Shown here: piece by piece, positions 26,845 through 36,459 of the stretch | How positions within the stretch are numbered: the first letter of the stretch is position 1 | Layout of the letters: every line of letters starts with the position of its first letter | NCBI GenBank assembly: GCA_030532575.1 | Contig: JAUNKV010000001.1 | Span: 186,001 to 250,000 of the forward strand | Source: Propionibacteriaceae bacterium | Lineage (GTDB): Bacteria > Actinomycetota > Actinomycetes > Propionibacteriales > Propionibacteriaceae | DNA length: 64,000 bases | Direction: 5' to 3' | Translations under genes and position numbers: made by a program | The notes under the pieces: generated by a model | The model's database searches: none | The model's input: only the letters and a program-made list of their open reading frames with translations | Told to the model about the DNA's origin: nothing

Positions 26845-27852
26845 TCACTCCCAGCCGTGGAGAACCACCTTGCCCATGGTGTGTCCGCTCTCAACCAGGG
26901 CGTGGGCCTCCCGTAACGTCGCTGCAGAGATCGGGGTGAACGCCCGAGTTGCCGTGGTGATGAGCTTTCCGTCATCAACAAGGGACGCCACACGCTCCAA
27001 GATCCGATGCTGCTCGATCAGGTCGGATGTGCGATGCAGCGAGCGAGTGAACATCAGCTCCCAGTGCCATGTGATGCTCCTGCCCTTCAGGGGTGCGACA
27101 TCTCGAGGTCCGTCATCAATCGCGGTGATCTGCCCGAAAGTCCGGACAATCTCCGCATAGGTCGGGAGCTGTCCCTCGGAGTGCGCGGTGAACAGCCAAT
27201 CCACCCCTGTCGGCGCAAGCGCCAGCACTTGGGCGACCAGATCATCACGGTGATTCACCGTATAGTCCGCGCCGAGGCCTGTGATCCACTCGGCGCGTTC
27301 AGGATCGGAAGCCGTGGCGATGACGGTGACATCCGGGAGCATCGCTTCCGCGAGCTGCACCAGCATGGCTCCCACACCTCCTGTCGCACCGATCACGAAT
27401 AGTGTTCCAGCACTGTCGCCGGTGAGCCGGAACTTCTCGAACAGCGTCTCCCAAGCCGTGAGCACGGTCAATGGCAGAGCTGCCGCATCAGCGAAGGACA
27501 AGGACCGGGGCTTCCGACCAACGATACGTTCATCCACGAGCTGCAGATGTTGGTTGCTGCCGGGACGATTGATCTCCCCGGCGTAGAACACCTCATCTCC
27601 CGGTGCGAACAGCTCGACTGCTTCTCCAACTTCTCGCACCACCCCGGCGGCGTCGAAACCGAGCACGCGGAAACCTTCGGCGGGTGCACCGGCGCGGAGC
27701 TTGACGTCAACGGGGTTGACCGAGACCGCTTCGATCTCGACCACGAGGTCATGGACGCCAAGGGACCCCAGCTCAATGGTACGTGCCGTCAAGCTGGCTG
27801 GGTCCGAGACGGGAAGGTTGTGCTGGTATCCGATGGCTGTGGTTGTTGTCAT
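26845..27852 (-). CDS. Zinc-less MDR alcohol dehydrogenase / quinone oxidoreductase
   Basis: 335-residue medium-chain reductase: GroES-like N-terminal domain (VSVNPVDVKLRAGA; VLGFDAAGVVREVG), then a Rossmann domain with VIGATGGVGAMLVQLAE that binds NADPH. The structural zinc Cys cluster is lacking, so it is of the zinc-independent quinone/enal reductase (ZADH) type. Divergent from an HxlR regulator whose operator-like palindrome lies between them, suggesting induction by a quinone or other electrophile. That link is inferred from gene order. Confidence 0.87.
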   Translation of the reverse strand: MTTTTAIGYQHNLPVSDPASLTARTIELGSLGVHDLVVEIEAVSVNPVDVKLRAGAPAEGFRVLGFDAAGVVREVGEAVELFAPGDEVFYAGEINRPGSNQHLQLVDERIVGRKPRSLSFADAAALPLTVLTAWETLFEKFRLTGDSAGTLFVIGATGGVGAMLVQLAEAMLPDVTVIATASDPERAEWITGLGADYTVNHRDDLVAQVLALAPTGVDWLFTAHSEGQLPTYAEIVRTFGQITAIDDGPRDVAPLKGRSITWHWELMFTRSLHRTSDLIEQHRILERVASLVDDGKLITTATRAFTPISAATLREAHALVESGHTMGKVVLHGWE

Positions 27853-27897
27853 GGACGCATCATTTCTGACCGCGCCTGGTTACCGTCAAGGACATCA

Positions 27898-27914
27898 GGT
27901 ATCCATCAGATACC
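27898..27914. promoter_or_regulatory. HxlR operator between reductase and regulator
   Basis: Inverted repeat GGTATC-N5-GATACC, perfect in both arms, in the 71-bp divergent gap. It is 9 bp before the HxlR ATG and 45 bp before the reductase ATG, placed to control both. Confidence 0.6.
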
Positions 27915-27923
27915 ATCCAAGTC

Positions 27924-28268
27924 ATGAGCACTTCCAGTGACTGCACCCGTAACGACGTCTACCGGGCGCTATGCCCCTGTCGCGAGATGCTGGACCTGTT
28001 GGCGAACAAATGGAGCGCACTGACCATCAACGCGCTGGAGACTGGACCTCGACGCTTCGGCGAGCTGCGTAGGCAGTTGGAGGGGATCACCCCGAAGGTG
28101 CTCTCCCAGACCCTGAAACGTCTGGAGGAGCACTCCCTTCTGACCCGTACCGTCTACGCTGAGGTGCCCGCCCGGGTGGAGTACAAGTTGACAGACCTCG
28201 GAATCAGCGCTGCTGTGCCACTACGCCAGTTGCGTGAGTGGGTGGAGACCAACACACCAGCCGCATAG
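27924..28268 (+). CDS. HxlR-family transcriptional regulator
   Basis: 114 residues: CPCREMLDLLANKWSALTIN near the N-terminus with the Cys that in YodB/HypR-type relatives senses electrophiles, then FGELRRQLEGITPKVLSQTL (recognition helix) and wing VYAEVPARVEYKLTDLG. Typical full length. It is divergent from the MDR reductase gene, the usual arrangement for HxlR-type control of a detoxifying reductase. Ligand unknown. Confidence 0.88.
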   Translation: MSTSSDCTRNDVYRALCPCREMLDLLANKWSALTINALETGPRRFGELRRQLEGITPKVLSQTLKRLEEHSLLTRTVYAEVPARVEYKLTDLGISAAVPLRQLREWVETNTPAA

Positions 28269-28276
28269 CCCACCGC

Positions 28277-28834
28277 TCAGGCGGTCTCGCGGCTCTTTCT
28301 CACCAGCGCGGCGACGACGGCGGCCATCCCCTCCTTGCTCTCGGGGCTGTTCAGTTGACCGGATTCGTCAAGCTTCCCGAAGGCCCGGGCCAGCGAGTAG
28401 GTCTCGTCGATCACGGTGGCCCCGATCCGCTGCAGGATGCGCTGGGCATCGGCGATGGCCGAGCGTGCCCCGCCGCCGCTCGGGCTGGCTCCCACGACTG
28501 CCACAGGCTTGCCGCGCAGCTCATTGGTGGCGAAGGGCCGGGAGGCCCAGTCGAGGGCGTTCTTCAGCTGGCCCGGCACGGAGCTGTTGTACTCGGGGGT
28601 TGCCACGAGCACGGCGTCGGCCTCCGCGATCCGACGGCGAAGCTCCAGCACCACGTCGGGGACCTGGCCCTCGTCGTCCTCATCGAACGGCGGGATGGCC
28701 TTCAGCTCCTCGAAGCTCTCGATCTCCACCCCGGCGCTCAGCCCTTCCTGGACCAACCGGACCAGCTGCCGGTTCACCGACCCCTGCCGCAGGCTCCCCA
28801 CCAGCGCCAGGATGCGCACGCGGTCCTCACTCAT
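28277..28834 (-). CDS. NAD(P)H-dependent FMN reductase
   Basis: 185-residue flavodoxin-like reductase: LALVGSLRQGSVNRQLVRL (FMN phosphate loop) and TPEYNSSVPGQLKNALDWAS (isoalloxazine contact), as in the azoreductase/quinone reductase FMN_red family. It reduces flavin or quinones with NAD(P)H. Starts ATG at 28834. It ends 8 bp from the HxlR stop, convergent. No membrane or signal segments. Whether it belongs to the same electrophile response as the reductase/HxlR pair is not shown. Confidence 0.87.
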   Translation of the reverse strand: MSEDRVRILALVGSLRQGSVNRQLVRLVQEGLSAGVEIESFEELKAIPPFDEDDEGQVPDVVLELRRRIAEADAVLVATPEYNSSVPGQLKNALDWASRPFATNELRGKPVAVVGASPSGGGARSAIADAQRILQRIGATVIDETYSLARAFGKLDESGQLNSPESKEGMAAVVAALVRKSRETA

Positions 28835-28909
28835 CTGTTCACTCCTTCAGGTTCAAGACAGCCAGTCAAGCAAGAGGGCACCCATCGTGAGCCTCAGCCC
28901 AGAAATACA

Positions 28910-28935
28910 TCAGCCCCGTTGTACAACGGGGCTGA
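28910..28935 (-). terminator. Terminator of tRNA-Ala copy 1
   Basis: A perfect 26-bp palindrome (TCAGCCCCGTTGT and its complement) 15 bp beyond the tRNA 3' end; TGTATTTCT follows on the minus strand. Confidence 0.8.
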
Positions 28936-28950
28936 CTTCTTGCAATCCGG

Positions 28951-29023
28951 TGGAGCTAAGGGGATTCGAACCCCTGGCCTCTTCCATGCCATGGAAGCGC
29001 GCTACCAACTGCGCCATAGCCCC
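28951..29023 (-). tRNA. tRNA-Ala (anticodon GGC), copy 1
   Basis: 73-nt cloverleaf: acceptor GGGGCTA/TAGCTCC (one G-T pair), anticodon arm CTTCC-ATGGCAT-GGAAG giving anticodon GGC, T arm with GGTTCGAAT, discriminator A. The three bases after the discriminator are CCG, not CCA, so the 3' end is added post-transcriptionally. Identical in sequence to the copy at 56891-56963. It lies 33 bp after the hemL stop and may be co-transcribed. Confidence 0.95.
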
Positions 29024-29056
29024 TTTGAGCCCCTCCATCCTAGCGTAGGGGGCTCG

Positions 29057-30358
29057 TCAGCGCAAAGCCGCCTGGGCAGCCTTCGGGAGGGCCTGGGCGA
29101 TGACCTCCATCGCCTCGTCGTCGTGGGCCGCAGAGAGGAACCAGGCCTCGAAGGCCGACGGCGGCAGGGCCACCCCGTGCTCCAGCATCGCGTGGAAGAA
29201 CCGCGTGAAGGCCTCGGTGTCCTGGGCTTGGGCGTCGGCGTAGTTGCGGACCGGCTGCTCGCGGAAGAACACCGAGAACAGGTTGCCCGCACGCTGCACC
29301 ACGTGCGGCACCCCAGCCCCGGTCAGGGCCTCGTGGACCAGCTCCTGCAGCTGCCGGGAGCGCTCATCGACGTGAGCGTAGACCCCCTCGTCGGCCAGGT
29401 CCAGGGTGGCGATCCCCGCCGCGGTGGCCAGCGGGTTCCCCGACAGGGTGCCCGCCTGGTACACCGGCCCCAGCGGGGCCAGCAGGTCCATGAACTCCTT
29501 GGCACCTGCCACCGCCGCCAGTGGCATCCCACCACCGACGACCTTGCCGAAGGTGAACAGGTCCGGCACCCAGGCCGGGGCCTCCACCCCAGCCTCGAAG
29601 CCCCACCATCCGGCCCGTGACACCCGGAACCCGGTCAGCACCTCGTCCAGCACCATGAGCGCGCCATGCTCGGAGGTCAGCCTGCGAATCTCGGCGTTGA
29701 ACCCCTCAGCCGGAGGCACCACCCCCATGTTGGCCGGGGCCGCCTCCGTGATGACGCAGGCAATCTGGTCGCCGAAGCTGGCGAAGGCCTCCCGCAGCGC
29801 CAGGGCATCGTTGTACGGCAGTACGACGGTGTCCGCCGCCGCAGCCGCCGTCACCCCGGCGCTGCCCGGCAGCCCCTGGGTTGCGACCCCCGACCCCGCC
29901 GCCGCCAGCAGCGCGTCGGAATGCCCGTGGTACAGCCCCGCGAACTTGATGATCCGGTCCCGGCCCGTGGCACCGCGCGCGATGCGCAGCGCCGTCATCG
30001 TCGCCTCCGTGCCGGTGCTGACCAGCCGCACGTGCTCAGCCGCAGGCACCCGCTGCCGGATGCGCTCGGCCAGCTCCACCTCGGCCCCCGTCGGCGCCCC
30101 GAAGCTCAAGCCCTTGGCCGCCGCCTGCTGCACCGCAGCCACCACCTCCGGGTGCGCATGCCCCAGCAGCGCAGGCCCCCAGGAGCAGACCAGATCGACG
30201 TAGCTGCGGCCAGCCACATCCGTGATCCGGCACCCGGAGGCCTCCGCGATGAACCGCGGTGTCCCGCCCACCGACGAGTACGCCCGCACCGGCGAGTTCA
30301 CCCCGCCGGGGATCGATTCCACCGCCCGCTGCATCCATGCCCGGTTCAGTTCAGCCAT
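29057..30358 (-). CDS. hemL: Glutamate-1-semialdehyde 2,1-aminomutase
   Basis: PLP enzyme making 5-aminolevulinate, second step of the C5 pathway. 433 residues, fold type I, with [17 protein letters not shown] near the N-terminus, [12 protein letters not shown], and the PLP-lysine segment [17 protein letters not shown]. Full length. The ATG at 30358 overlaps the hemB stop by 13 bp, so it is the last gene of the hemE-hemY-hemCD-hemB-hemL operon, followed by a tRNA-Ala. Confidence 0.96.
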   Translation of the reverse strand: MAELNRAWMQRAVESIPGGVNSPVRAYSSVGGTPRFIAEASGCRITDVAGRSYVDLVCSWGPALLGHAHPEVVAAVQQAAAKGLSFGAPTGAEVELAERIRQRVPAAEHVRLVSTGTEATMTALRIARGATGRDRIIKFAGLYHGHSDALLAAAGSGVATQGLPGSAGVTAAAAADTVVLPYNDALALREAFASFGDQIACVITEAAPANMGVVPPAEGFNAEIRRLTSEHGALMVLDEVLTGFRVSRAGWWGFEAGVEAPAWVPDLFTFGKVVGGGMPLAAVAGAKEFMDLLAPLGPVYQAGTLSGNPLATAAGIATLDLADEGVYAHVDERSRQLQELVHEALTGAGVPHVVQRAGNLFSVFFREQPVRNYADAQAQDTEAFTRFFHAMLEHGVALPPSAFEAWFLSAAHDDEAMEVIAQALPKAAQAALR

Positions 30359-31308
30359 TGCGCCACCTCCAACGCCCAGTAGGTCAGCACCACATCGGCA
30401 CCGGCCCGAACGATACCCGTCACCGACTCCTCGATGGCAGCCCGACGGTCGATCCAGCCCCGCTCGGCTGCCGCCTCGATCATCGAGTACTCCCCCGACA
30501 CCTGGTATGCCGCCACCGGCACCTGAGCCACTGCTGCCACATCAGCCAGCACGTCCAGGTAGTGGCTGGCTGGCTTGACCATCACCATGTCCGCCCCCTC
30601 AGCCAGGTCCAGCAGCGCCTCCCGCAGCCCTTCCCTGCGGTTCGCGGGGTCCTGCTGGTAGGTCCGCCGATCCCCCTCCAGCGACGACCCCACCGCCTCC
30701 CGGAACGGACCGTAGAAGGCCGATGCGTACTTGGCGGAATAGGCCAGGATGCCGACCTCTGCGAACCCTGCCGCATCCAGCCCCTCCCGGATGATGCGCA
30801 CCTGACCGTCCATCATCCCCGACGGGGCGACGACGTGCGCCCCGGCCCGGGCCTGGGAGACCGCCTGCCGGGCGTACAGCTCGCAGGTCTCATCCCCCAG
30901 CACCCGCCCATCGGCGGCCAGCACCCCGCAGTGTCCGTGCGTGGTGAACTCGTCGAGACACACATCCGACATGATGACCAGCTCATCGCCCACCGCCTCG
31001 CGGCAGGCCGTGATCCCGCGCTGCAGAATCCCGTCCTCGGCCCACGCCTGGGAGCCGCGCGGGTCCTTGCCGGCATCGTCGGGCACCCCGAACAGCATGA
31101 GCCCGCCTAGCCCTGCCTCCCGAGCTGCGCGGGCCACGTCCCCGATCTGCTCGACGGTGTGACGCCTCACCCCGGGCATCGCGGAGATCTCGGCCTCGGT
31201 CTCCCCGACGAAGGCTGGCAGCACCAGCTGCCCGGGCCGGGGCCGGGTCTCGCGGACCAGCCTTCTCATGGCGGCCGTGGTGCGCAGACGACGTGGACGC
31301 TCGATCAT
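30346..31308 (-). CDS. hemB: Porphobilinogen synthase
   Basis: Condenses two 5-aminolevulinate molecules. 320 residues with [21 protein letters not shown] at the N-terminus, metal-site segment [14 protein letters not shown] (one of the three zinc cysteines of the E. coli type is Asp here, giving an intermediate metal site), and the Schiff-base lysine segment [10 protein letters not shown]. The ATG overlaps the hemCD stop by 4 bp. In operon with the other haem genes. Confidence 0.95.
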   Translation of the reverse strand: MIERPRRLRTTAAMRRLVRETRPRPGQLVLPAFVGETEAEISAMPGVRRHTVEQIGDVARAAREAGLGGLMLFGVPDDAGKDPRGSQAWAEDGILQRGITACREAVGDELVIMSDVCLDEFTTHGHCGVLAADGRVLGDETCELYARQAVSQARAGAHVVAPSGMMDGQVRIIREGLDAAGFAEVGILAYSAKYASAFYGPFREAVGSSLEGDRRTYQQDPANRREGLREALLDLAEGADMVMVKPASHYLDVLADVAAVAQVPVAAYQVSGEYSMIEAAAERGWIDRRAAIEESVTGIVRAGADVVLTYWALEVAQWLN

Positions 31309-32912
31309 GCGTTTCCCTTCCGAATCAGCTCGGCGGCCGCCCAGGCGACCACCTCGGCATCGGGGGCATCCGCCGCACTGGCGGCCACCCCCAGCTCATT
31401 CAACACCTGCAGGGTCGGCTGCCCGATCGCCAGCACCCGCGTGGCGGGCGGCCATCCCAGCCGCTCGTGGATCGCCCGGGCCACGGAGCCAGAGGTCACC
31501 ACCACGGCCCCGAACTCCCCCGCCTGCCAGCTCGACACCAGCTCCTCGGGTAGGTGGCCGGTCGGCACCATCGTGTAGACGGGCACCACCGTCACCTCAT
31601 GGCCAAGGGCTCTGAGCCCTGCGGAGAGGTTTGGCTTCGACAGCTCGGAGCCGGGGATGAGCACCCGGGCAGGTGGCACCCGGAACTCCGCGACGATCCC
31701 GTCAGCGCTGGCATGGCTGGGTACGAAGTCCACCTCGTATCCCGCCTCCCGGAGTGCCTGTGCGGTGGCACTACCCACCGCCACGATCCGACCGGGCAGC
31801 CTCAGCCCCAGCTCCTCCAGGGTTTCGACGGTGCGCGCGGAGGTCACCACACTCCAGTCGGCATCCGGCAGATGTTCCACCTCGAACACCATCCGCACCT
31901 GCACCGGACATGCCGTCACCTCGAGCCCCTGCCCCGCCAGGGCCTTCGACAGCGCCCCCTCCTCGCGGGGCAGGAACACGGTGCGCCGGGCCTCGGTCGG
32001 CCACAGCTCGGCCGCGTCGTGGAACTCCGCCAGCCTCGACTCCCGGCTGGCCCCCAGCTCCGTCACCTCGGCCGCCCCGGCCTCGAGCAGCCGGGTCGCC
32101 GCCCACTGCCCCCCGCCCGGGACCAGCGACTCCTGGACGGTGACCGCGCGCGTCCCGTCGTGGGAGTACACGCCCGCGAAGAGCCTACCGTGCTCCCCGA
32201 TGGCGGCGATGGGAGCCGCGCACCCGCCACCGAGGGCCGCCAGCACGGCGCGTTCCTCGGTGACCGCCTGTCTGGTCCGCAGGTCCTCCAGCGCCATCAG
32301 CGCGGTGCGGGTGTCCTGGTCGTCCTCGCGACACTCCACGGCCAGGGCTCCCTGCCCGGGGGCTGGCAGGATCGACAGCTCCTCGGTGATCCTGCTCACC
32401 AGCCCCAGGCGTTTCAGTCCGGCTGCAGCCAACACGACGGCGTCGAGATCACCTTCACGAACCCGGGCCAACCGGGTGTCGATGTTGCCTCGGATGTCCA
32501 CATAGGTCAGGTCGGGGCGCAGCCTTCGCAGCTGGGCCACCCGCCTGGGCGACCCGGTGCCGACCAGGGCGCCACGTGGCAGCTCGGCCAGGCGGAGCCC
32601 GTCGCGGGCACACAGCGCATCGTGCGGCCACTCCCGGGGCGGCACCGCGGCGATCACCAGGCCCGGTACCGGCTCCACCGGCAGGTCCTTCAGCGAGTGC
32701 ACGGCCAGGTCCACCTCGCCCTCCAGCAGCGCGGTGCGCAGCTCAGCTGCGAAGACCCCGAGCCCGGTCAGCGCGGTGAGCGAACCCCGCTCGCGGTCCC
32801 CCCGGGTGCGAATCCGCACCAGCTCCACCTCGTGGCCGAGGGCTCGCAGCTGCTCGGCCACCCAGGTGGACTGGGTGACGGCCAGCGTCGATGCACGGGT
32901 ACCCAACCTCAT
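31305..32912 (-). CDS. hemCD: Hydroxymethylbilane synthase-uroporphyrinogen-III synthase fusion
   Basis: 535 residues, two enzymes in one chain. HemC part (~1-300): RLGTRASTLAVTQS, HSLKDLP with the catalytic Asp (~residue 75), and GGGCAAPIAA with the dipyrromethane-binding Cys (~231). HemD part (~300-535): PREEGALSKALAGQGLEV, VTSARTVETLEELG, VPVYTMVPT and VVVTSGSVARAI. All HemC catalytic positions are intact, so this is the active copy, in contrast to the homologue at 38202-39824. ATG overlaps hemY stop by 4 bp. Fusions of this kind are known in Actinobacteria. Confidence 0.94.
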   Translation of the reverse strand: MRLGTRASTLAVTQSTWVAEQLRALGHEVELVRIRTRGDRERGSLTALTGLGVFAAELRTALLEGEVDLAVHSLKDLPVEPVPGLVIAAVPPREWPHDALCARDGLRLAELPRGALVGTGSPRRVAQLRRLRPDLTYVDIRGNIDTRLARVREGDLDAVVLAAAGLKRLGLVSRITEELSILPAPGQGALAVECREDDQDTRTALMALEDLRTRQAVTEERAVLAALGGGCAAPIAAIGEHGRLFAGVYSHDGTRAVTVQESLVPGGGQWAATRLLEAGAAEVTELGASRESRLAEFHDAAELWPTEARRTVFLPREEGALSKALAGQGLEVTACPVQVRMVFEVEHLPDADWSVVTSARTVETLEELGLRLPGRIVAVGSATAQALREAGYEVDFVPSHASADGIVAEFRVPPARVLIPGSELSKPNLSAGLRALGHEVTVVPVYTMVPTGHLPEELVSSWQAGEFGAVVVTSGSVARAIHERLGWPPATRVLAIGQPTLQVLNELGVAASAADAPDAEVVAWAAAELIRKGNA

Positions 32913-34129
32913 GACGCCGCCTCCAGCCCCGAGGCGATGGCCGCCTCGATGCCATTGCCGAAGGCCCAGGCACCTGCCACCCTCACGTTGTTCGGCAGCT
33001 GAGCCAGCAGTGCGGCGCGGGCATCCGGGGTGAGGCTGCGCGGCACCGCAGGCCACCGGACCAGCTGGAAGTCCAGCGCCTCGGTGACCGGCTGCCCCAG
33101 CAGCAGCGAGGCATCCACCAGCGCCCGCCCCCTGCTGGGGGTCACCTCCGGGGCATAGCTCAGCCTGAGCACCGTCACCGTCGCATCAGCCCACGGCCAT
33201 TTCGCGGAGTAGTGGGTCAGCGCCCGGGCACCCAGCCCCGGGATCGGCTGCCCGAGCAGTACCCCGGAACCCACCAGGGAGCCCGCCAGGGCGTTCGGGT
33301 CCAGGGCCAACAGCACGCTCTGCGAAACTGTCGTGGCCGGGGTCTCCACGCTCACCCCGAAGTGCTCCAGCAGCTCTGCTGCAGGCCGGGCCGGGCAGGC
33401 GATGACCACGCGCTCGGCCTCCCCCAGGTCCGCCACCCCCGCCCGATGTCCCAGGCGGATTTCTCCCCCGTGCCTGCGGATGTCCTCGGCCAGGGCCTCC
33501 ACCAGCCGGAACAATCCCCCGACGGGCTGGGCGACGCTGGAGCGCGACCCTCGGGAAGCCGCCACCTTCGCGTAGATCGACCCCGGACCTGCCAGCCCGG
33601 GCGCGAACTGGGCCAGCGGCATCCGATCCGGCGCCATCCCGTAGACCCCCTTGGTGACCGGGGCCACCAGCTTGTCCGTGACCGCCTGCCCCAGGCGGGC
33701 CGTCACCAGCTCCCCGACGGTGACGGCATCGGCCCCGATCTCCTCCAGCAGGGAGGGCTCGGCCAGGGCCGCCTCCAACTCGCCCTTGCTCAGCGCGGCC
33801 CGAAGTGCCGGGTCCTCGGGGCTCGCCGGGATGCCGAGTACCCCGTCGGCACCCGGCCATGCCTGATCCACCGACCAGCGGATGTGTGGCCTGCCCTCGG
33901 GGGCTCGCACCTCCAAGGAGAGGGTGGCGCACAGCTCATCGGCGATCCCGAGCCTCCGGGCGAATGCCTCCGCCCCACCGTCGGCCTGAACCCCGGCCAG
34001 CGTCACGGGCATCACCATGCCGCCCAGCCGGTCCGAGGCCTCGAACAGCCTCACCTGCTGACCGGAGCGGGCCAGCCGGTGCGCGGCCGCGAGTCCCGCC
34101 ACCCCGCCACCGATGACGACGGCGCTCAC
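32909..34129 (-). CDS. hemY: Coproporphyrinogen/protoporphyrinogen oxidase (HemY/CgoX)
   Basis: FAD-dependent oxidase, 406 residues. N-terminal dinucleotide fold VIGGGVAGLAAAHRLARSG, then LFEASDRLGGMV, VTKGVYGMAPDRMPL and a C-terminal FAD contact (RVAGAWAFGNGIEAAIASG). In bacteria with HemQ this acts on coproporphyrinogen III. It is somewhat shorter than typical HemY. GTG at 34129 overlaps the hemE TGA (GTGA). In operon with hemE upstream. Confidence 0.93.
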   Translation of the reverse strand: MSAVVIGGGVAGLAAAHRLARSGQQVRLFEASDRLGGMVMPVTLAGVQADGGAEAFARRLGIADELCATLSLEVRAPEGRPHIRWSVDQAWPGADGVLGIPASPEDPALRAALSKGELEAALAEPSLLEEIGADAVTVGELVTARLGQAVTDKLVAPVTKGVYGMAPDRMPLAQFAPGLAGPGSIYAKVAASRGSRSSVAQPVGGLFRLVEALAEDIRRHGGEIRLGHRAGVADLGEAERVVIACPARPAAELLEHFGVSVETPATTVSQSVLLALDPNALAGSLVGSGVLLGQPIPGLGARALTHYSAKWPWADATVTVLRLSYAPEVTPSRGRALVDASLLLGQPVTEALDFQLVRWPAVPRSLTPDARAALLAQLPNNVRVAGAWAFGNGIEAAIASGLEAAS

Positions 34130-35139
34130 TGCTCGTGCACCCATGCGACGAGGTCGGTCAGGACCTGCGGGTCGGTGGACGGCGGCACCCCGTGGCCGAG
34201 GTTGACGATGTGGGCCGGGGCGGATCGGCCGCGCTCCACGACGTCGCGGGCGTGGCTCTCCAGCGCCTCCCACCCGGCAGCGAGCCGGGCGGGGTCGATG
34301 TTGCCCTGCAGCACCACGCCCGGCAGCCGCGCCGCCGCTTCGTCCAGCGGGGTGCGGTAGTCGATGCCGACGGCCTCCACCCCTTTGGCCATCTCCTCCA
34401 GCAGGTGTCCTGTGCCGGTCCCGAAGTGAATCCGGGGCACCGTCACCTCGTCGAGAGCCTGCCTCGAGTACGGCGCGACGTGCGTGGTGTAGTCGCCCAG
34501 GGTGAGCGATCCCGCCCACGAGTCGAACAGCTGGACCGCACTGGCCCCGCCTGCGATCTGGAGCTGCATGAACTCCCGGGACAGCTCGGCGCACCACGTC
34601 ATGAGCCTGCGCCAGGACTCCGGTGCGGCGTGCATCATGGCGCGGGCGGCCAGATGGTCACGGGAGCCCTTGCCCTCGACCAGGTAGGCGGCCAGGGTGA
34701 ACGGGGCCCCGGCGAAACCGAGCACGGGGGTGGTCTCCCCCAGCTCGAGCACAGCGAGCCGAACCGCCTCGATGATGGCTGATCCGTCCTCGATGCGGCG
34801 GCTCACCAGACGATCCACGTCCTGGGGGTTGCGGATCGGGTCGGCGAAGACCGGGCCGACCCCAGAGGTGATGGTGACATCAACCCCCGCCAGGGCCAGC
34901 GGAACCATGATGTCGGAAAAAAAGACAGCCGCATCCACCCCGTGGCGGCGCACGGGCTGACAGGTGATCTCCGCAGCCAGTTCCGGCCTGAGACAGGCCT
35001 CCAGCATTGCGACCCCCTGTCTCACATGCCGGTACTCAGGCAGCGAGCGACCAGCCTGACGCATGAACCACACGGGCAGTCGTGACGGCCGTTGCCCGGT
35101 CAGGGCTTGCAGGATGATGGGCTGATCGCTGACAGTCAT
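34126..35139 (-). CDS. hemE: Uroporphyrinogen decarboxylase
   Basis: Makes coproporphyrinogen III. 337 residues with the N-terminal active-site segment PVWFMRQAGRSLPEYR and conserved FFSDIMVPL and FAGAPFTLAAYLVEG. The C-terminal VNLGHGVPPSTDP loop is intact. First gene of the leftward haem operon; divergent from hemA across a 48-bp gap. ATG at 35139; upstream CAGGACC is a weak ribosome binding site. Confidence 0.96.
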   Translation of the reverse strand: MTVSDQPIILQALTGQRPSRLPVWFMRQAGRSLPEYRHVRQGVAMLEACLRPELAAEITCQPVRRHGVDAAVFFSDIMVPLALAGVDVTITSGVGPVFADPIRNPQDVDRLVSRRIEDGSAIIEAVRLAVLELGETTPVLGFAGAPFTLAAYLVEGKGSRDHLAARAMMHAAPESWRRLMTWCAELSREFMQLQIAGGASAVQLFDSWAGSLTLGDYTTHVAPYSRQALDEVTVPRIHFGTGTGHLLEEMAKGVEAVGIDYRTPLDEAAARLPGVVLQGNIDPARLAAGWEALESHARDVVERGRSAPAHIVNLGHGVPPSTDPQVLTDLVAWVHEQ

Positions 35140-35187
35140 GGTCCTGATTCTGCCGTATGGGCGGATTTCTGGTTAGCTTGACCCATC
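35140..35187. promoter_or_regulatory. hemE/hemA divergent promoter region
   Basis: Only 48 bp between two divergent starts. TAGCTT at 35174-35179, 8 nt before the hemA GTG, could be a -10 for a leaderless hemA mRNA; on the other strand CATACG is a weak candidate. No recognised operator was seen. Confidence 0.4.
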
Positions 35188-36459
35188 GTGAACTTCCGCA
35201 TTCTGTCTGTCGAGCATGATCGCCAGGGCCTGGCCGAGGTGCAGCGCGTTTCTCAACATGCGGACACCCTGTCCGCTAGCCTGAGCGCTGTTCCCGGCGT
35301 GGAGGGCGTCGTCACGCTCAACACCTGCAACCGTGTCGAGTTCCTGCTCGACGCCACCGACGTGTCCGAGTCCCACCTCAGGCTCCGGCTGGCCCGCGAG
35401 CTGGCCCCCAACGTCCACTGGAACGTCTACGAGCAGGACCACGCCCTGGACCACCTGTTCCGGGTGGCCAGCGGACTGTCCTCGATGGTGGTGGGGGAAC
35501 GGGAGATCGCAGGGCAGCTGCGTCGCGCCCTACGCTCGGCCACCGAGATCGGCCGGGCAACGGGCAACCTGACCCAGGTGGTCAACGCCGCACTGCAGAC
35601 CTCGCGCCGGGTCGGGGCGGAGACCGGCCTGCAGGATTCCGGACGCTCCCTGGTCTCCGTCGGCCTGGAGATGACCGGCATCGGTGACTGGGCGAAGCAG
35701 CGCGCCCTCATCGTCGGAACCGGTTCCTTCGCCGGAGCCGTCGTCGCTGCCCTTCGGCAGCGTGGTGTCTCCCGGATCGTGGTTCACTCGGCCTCCGGCA
35801 GAGCACAGGAGTTCGCCGCCACGCGAGGACTCGAGGCTACCGAGAACCTGGCCGAGGCCCTGGCCGCCAGCACGTTGGCAGTGACCTGCCGGGGTTCCGG
35901 TCAAAGCGTCATCCACGCCGAGCAGGTGGCCGGAACCTCCACCCGGGTGCTGGTCGATCTGGCACTCCACCCCGATGTCGCCCCGGAGGTGGCTGATCTC
36001 CCCGGGGTCAGGGTGGTGAACCTGGTCAGCATCCAGAACCAGATCTCCCCGACCTGGGCCTCCGACACCGCCCACGCCGACCAGCTGGTACGGCTCGCCG
36101 TCGCCGAGACCACGGCCCGTCTGGCTTCCCGCGCAGCCGATCCCGCCGTCGCCTCGCTGCGTGAATCGGTGCTCGCCATCGTCGACGAGGAGGTGGCCCG
36201 GCTGCCCCGGGGACGCGCCCTGAGCGTGGAGGACTGTGCCCAGGCGCTGCGGCGTCTGGCCACCCGGTTCCTGCACACCCCCTCTGCTCGCGCCCGCGAC
36301 GCAGCGATGGCGGGGCGGATCGACGACTACCTGGCCGCCATCGAGGAGCTCTACGGCATCGACATGAGCCTGGACTCCCCCACTGCCGAGGAACATCGCT
36401 GCCCCATGACCGGGCTGAGTTTCGCCGACCTGCAACAGTCCCACGTGGAGTCCCGATGA
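35188..36459 (+). CDS. hemA: Glutamyl-tRNA reductase
   Basis: Committed step of the C5 pathway: NADPH reduces Glu-tRNA-Glu to glutamate-1-semialdehyde. 423 residues; VTLNTCNRVEFLLDAT holds the catalytic Cys (~residue 49), GEREIAGQLRRAL and the NADPH-binding domain with GTGSFAGAVVAALR follow, and a C-terminal dimerisation helix ends in a short tail. GTG at 35188 gives NFRILSVEHDR. Its stop overlaps the hemH ATG by 4 bp (ATGA). It heads a hemA-hemH-hemQ operon. Confidence 0.96.
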   Translation: MNFRILSVEHDRQGLAEVQRVSQHADTLSASLSAVPGVEGVVTLNTCNRVEFLLDATDVSESHLRLRLARELAPNVHWNVYEQDHALDHLFRVASGLSSMVVGEREIAGQLRRALRSATEIGRATGNLTQVVNAALQTSRRVGAETGLQDSGRSLVSVGLEMTGIGDWAKQRALIVGTGSFAGAVVAALRQRGVSRIVVHSASGRAQEFAATRGLEATENLAEALAASTLAVTCRGSGQSVIHAEQVAGTSTRVLVDLALHPDVAPEVADLPGVRVVNLVSIQNQISPTWASDTAHADQLVRLAVAETTARLASRAADPAVASLRESVLAIVDEEVARLPRGRALSVEDCAQALRRLATRFLHTPSARARDAAMAGRIDDYLAAIEELYGIDMSLDSPTAEEHRCPMTGLSFADLQQSHVESR

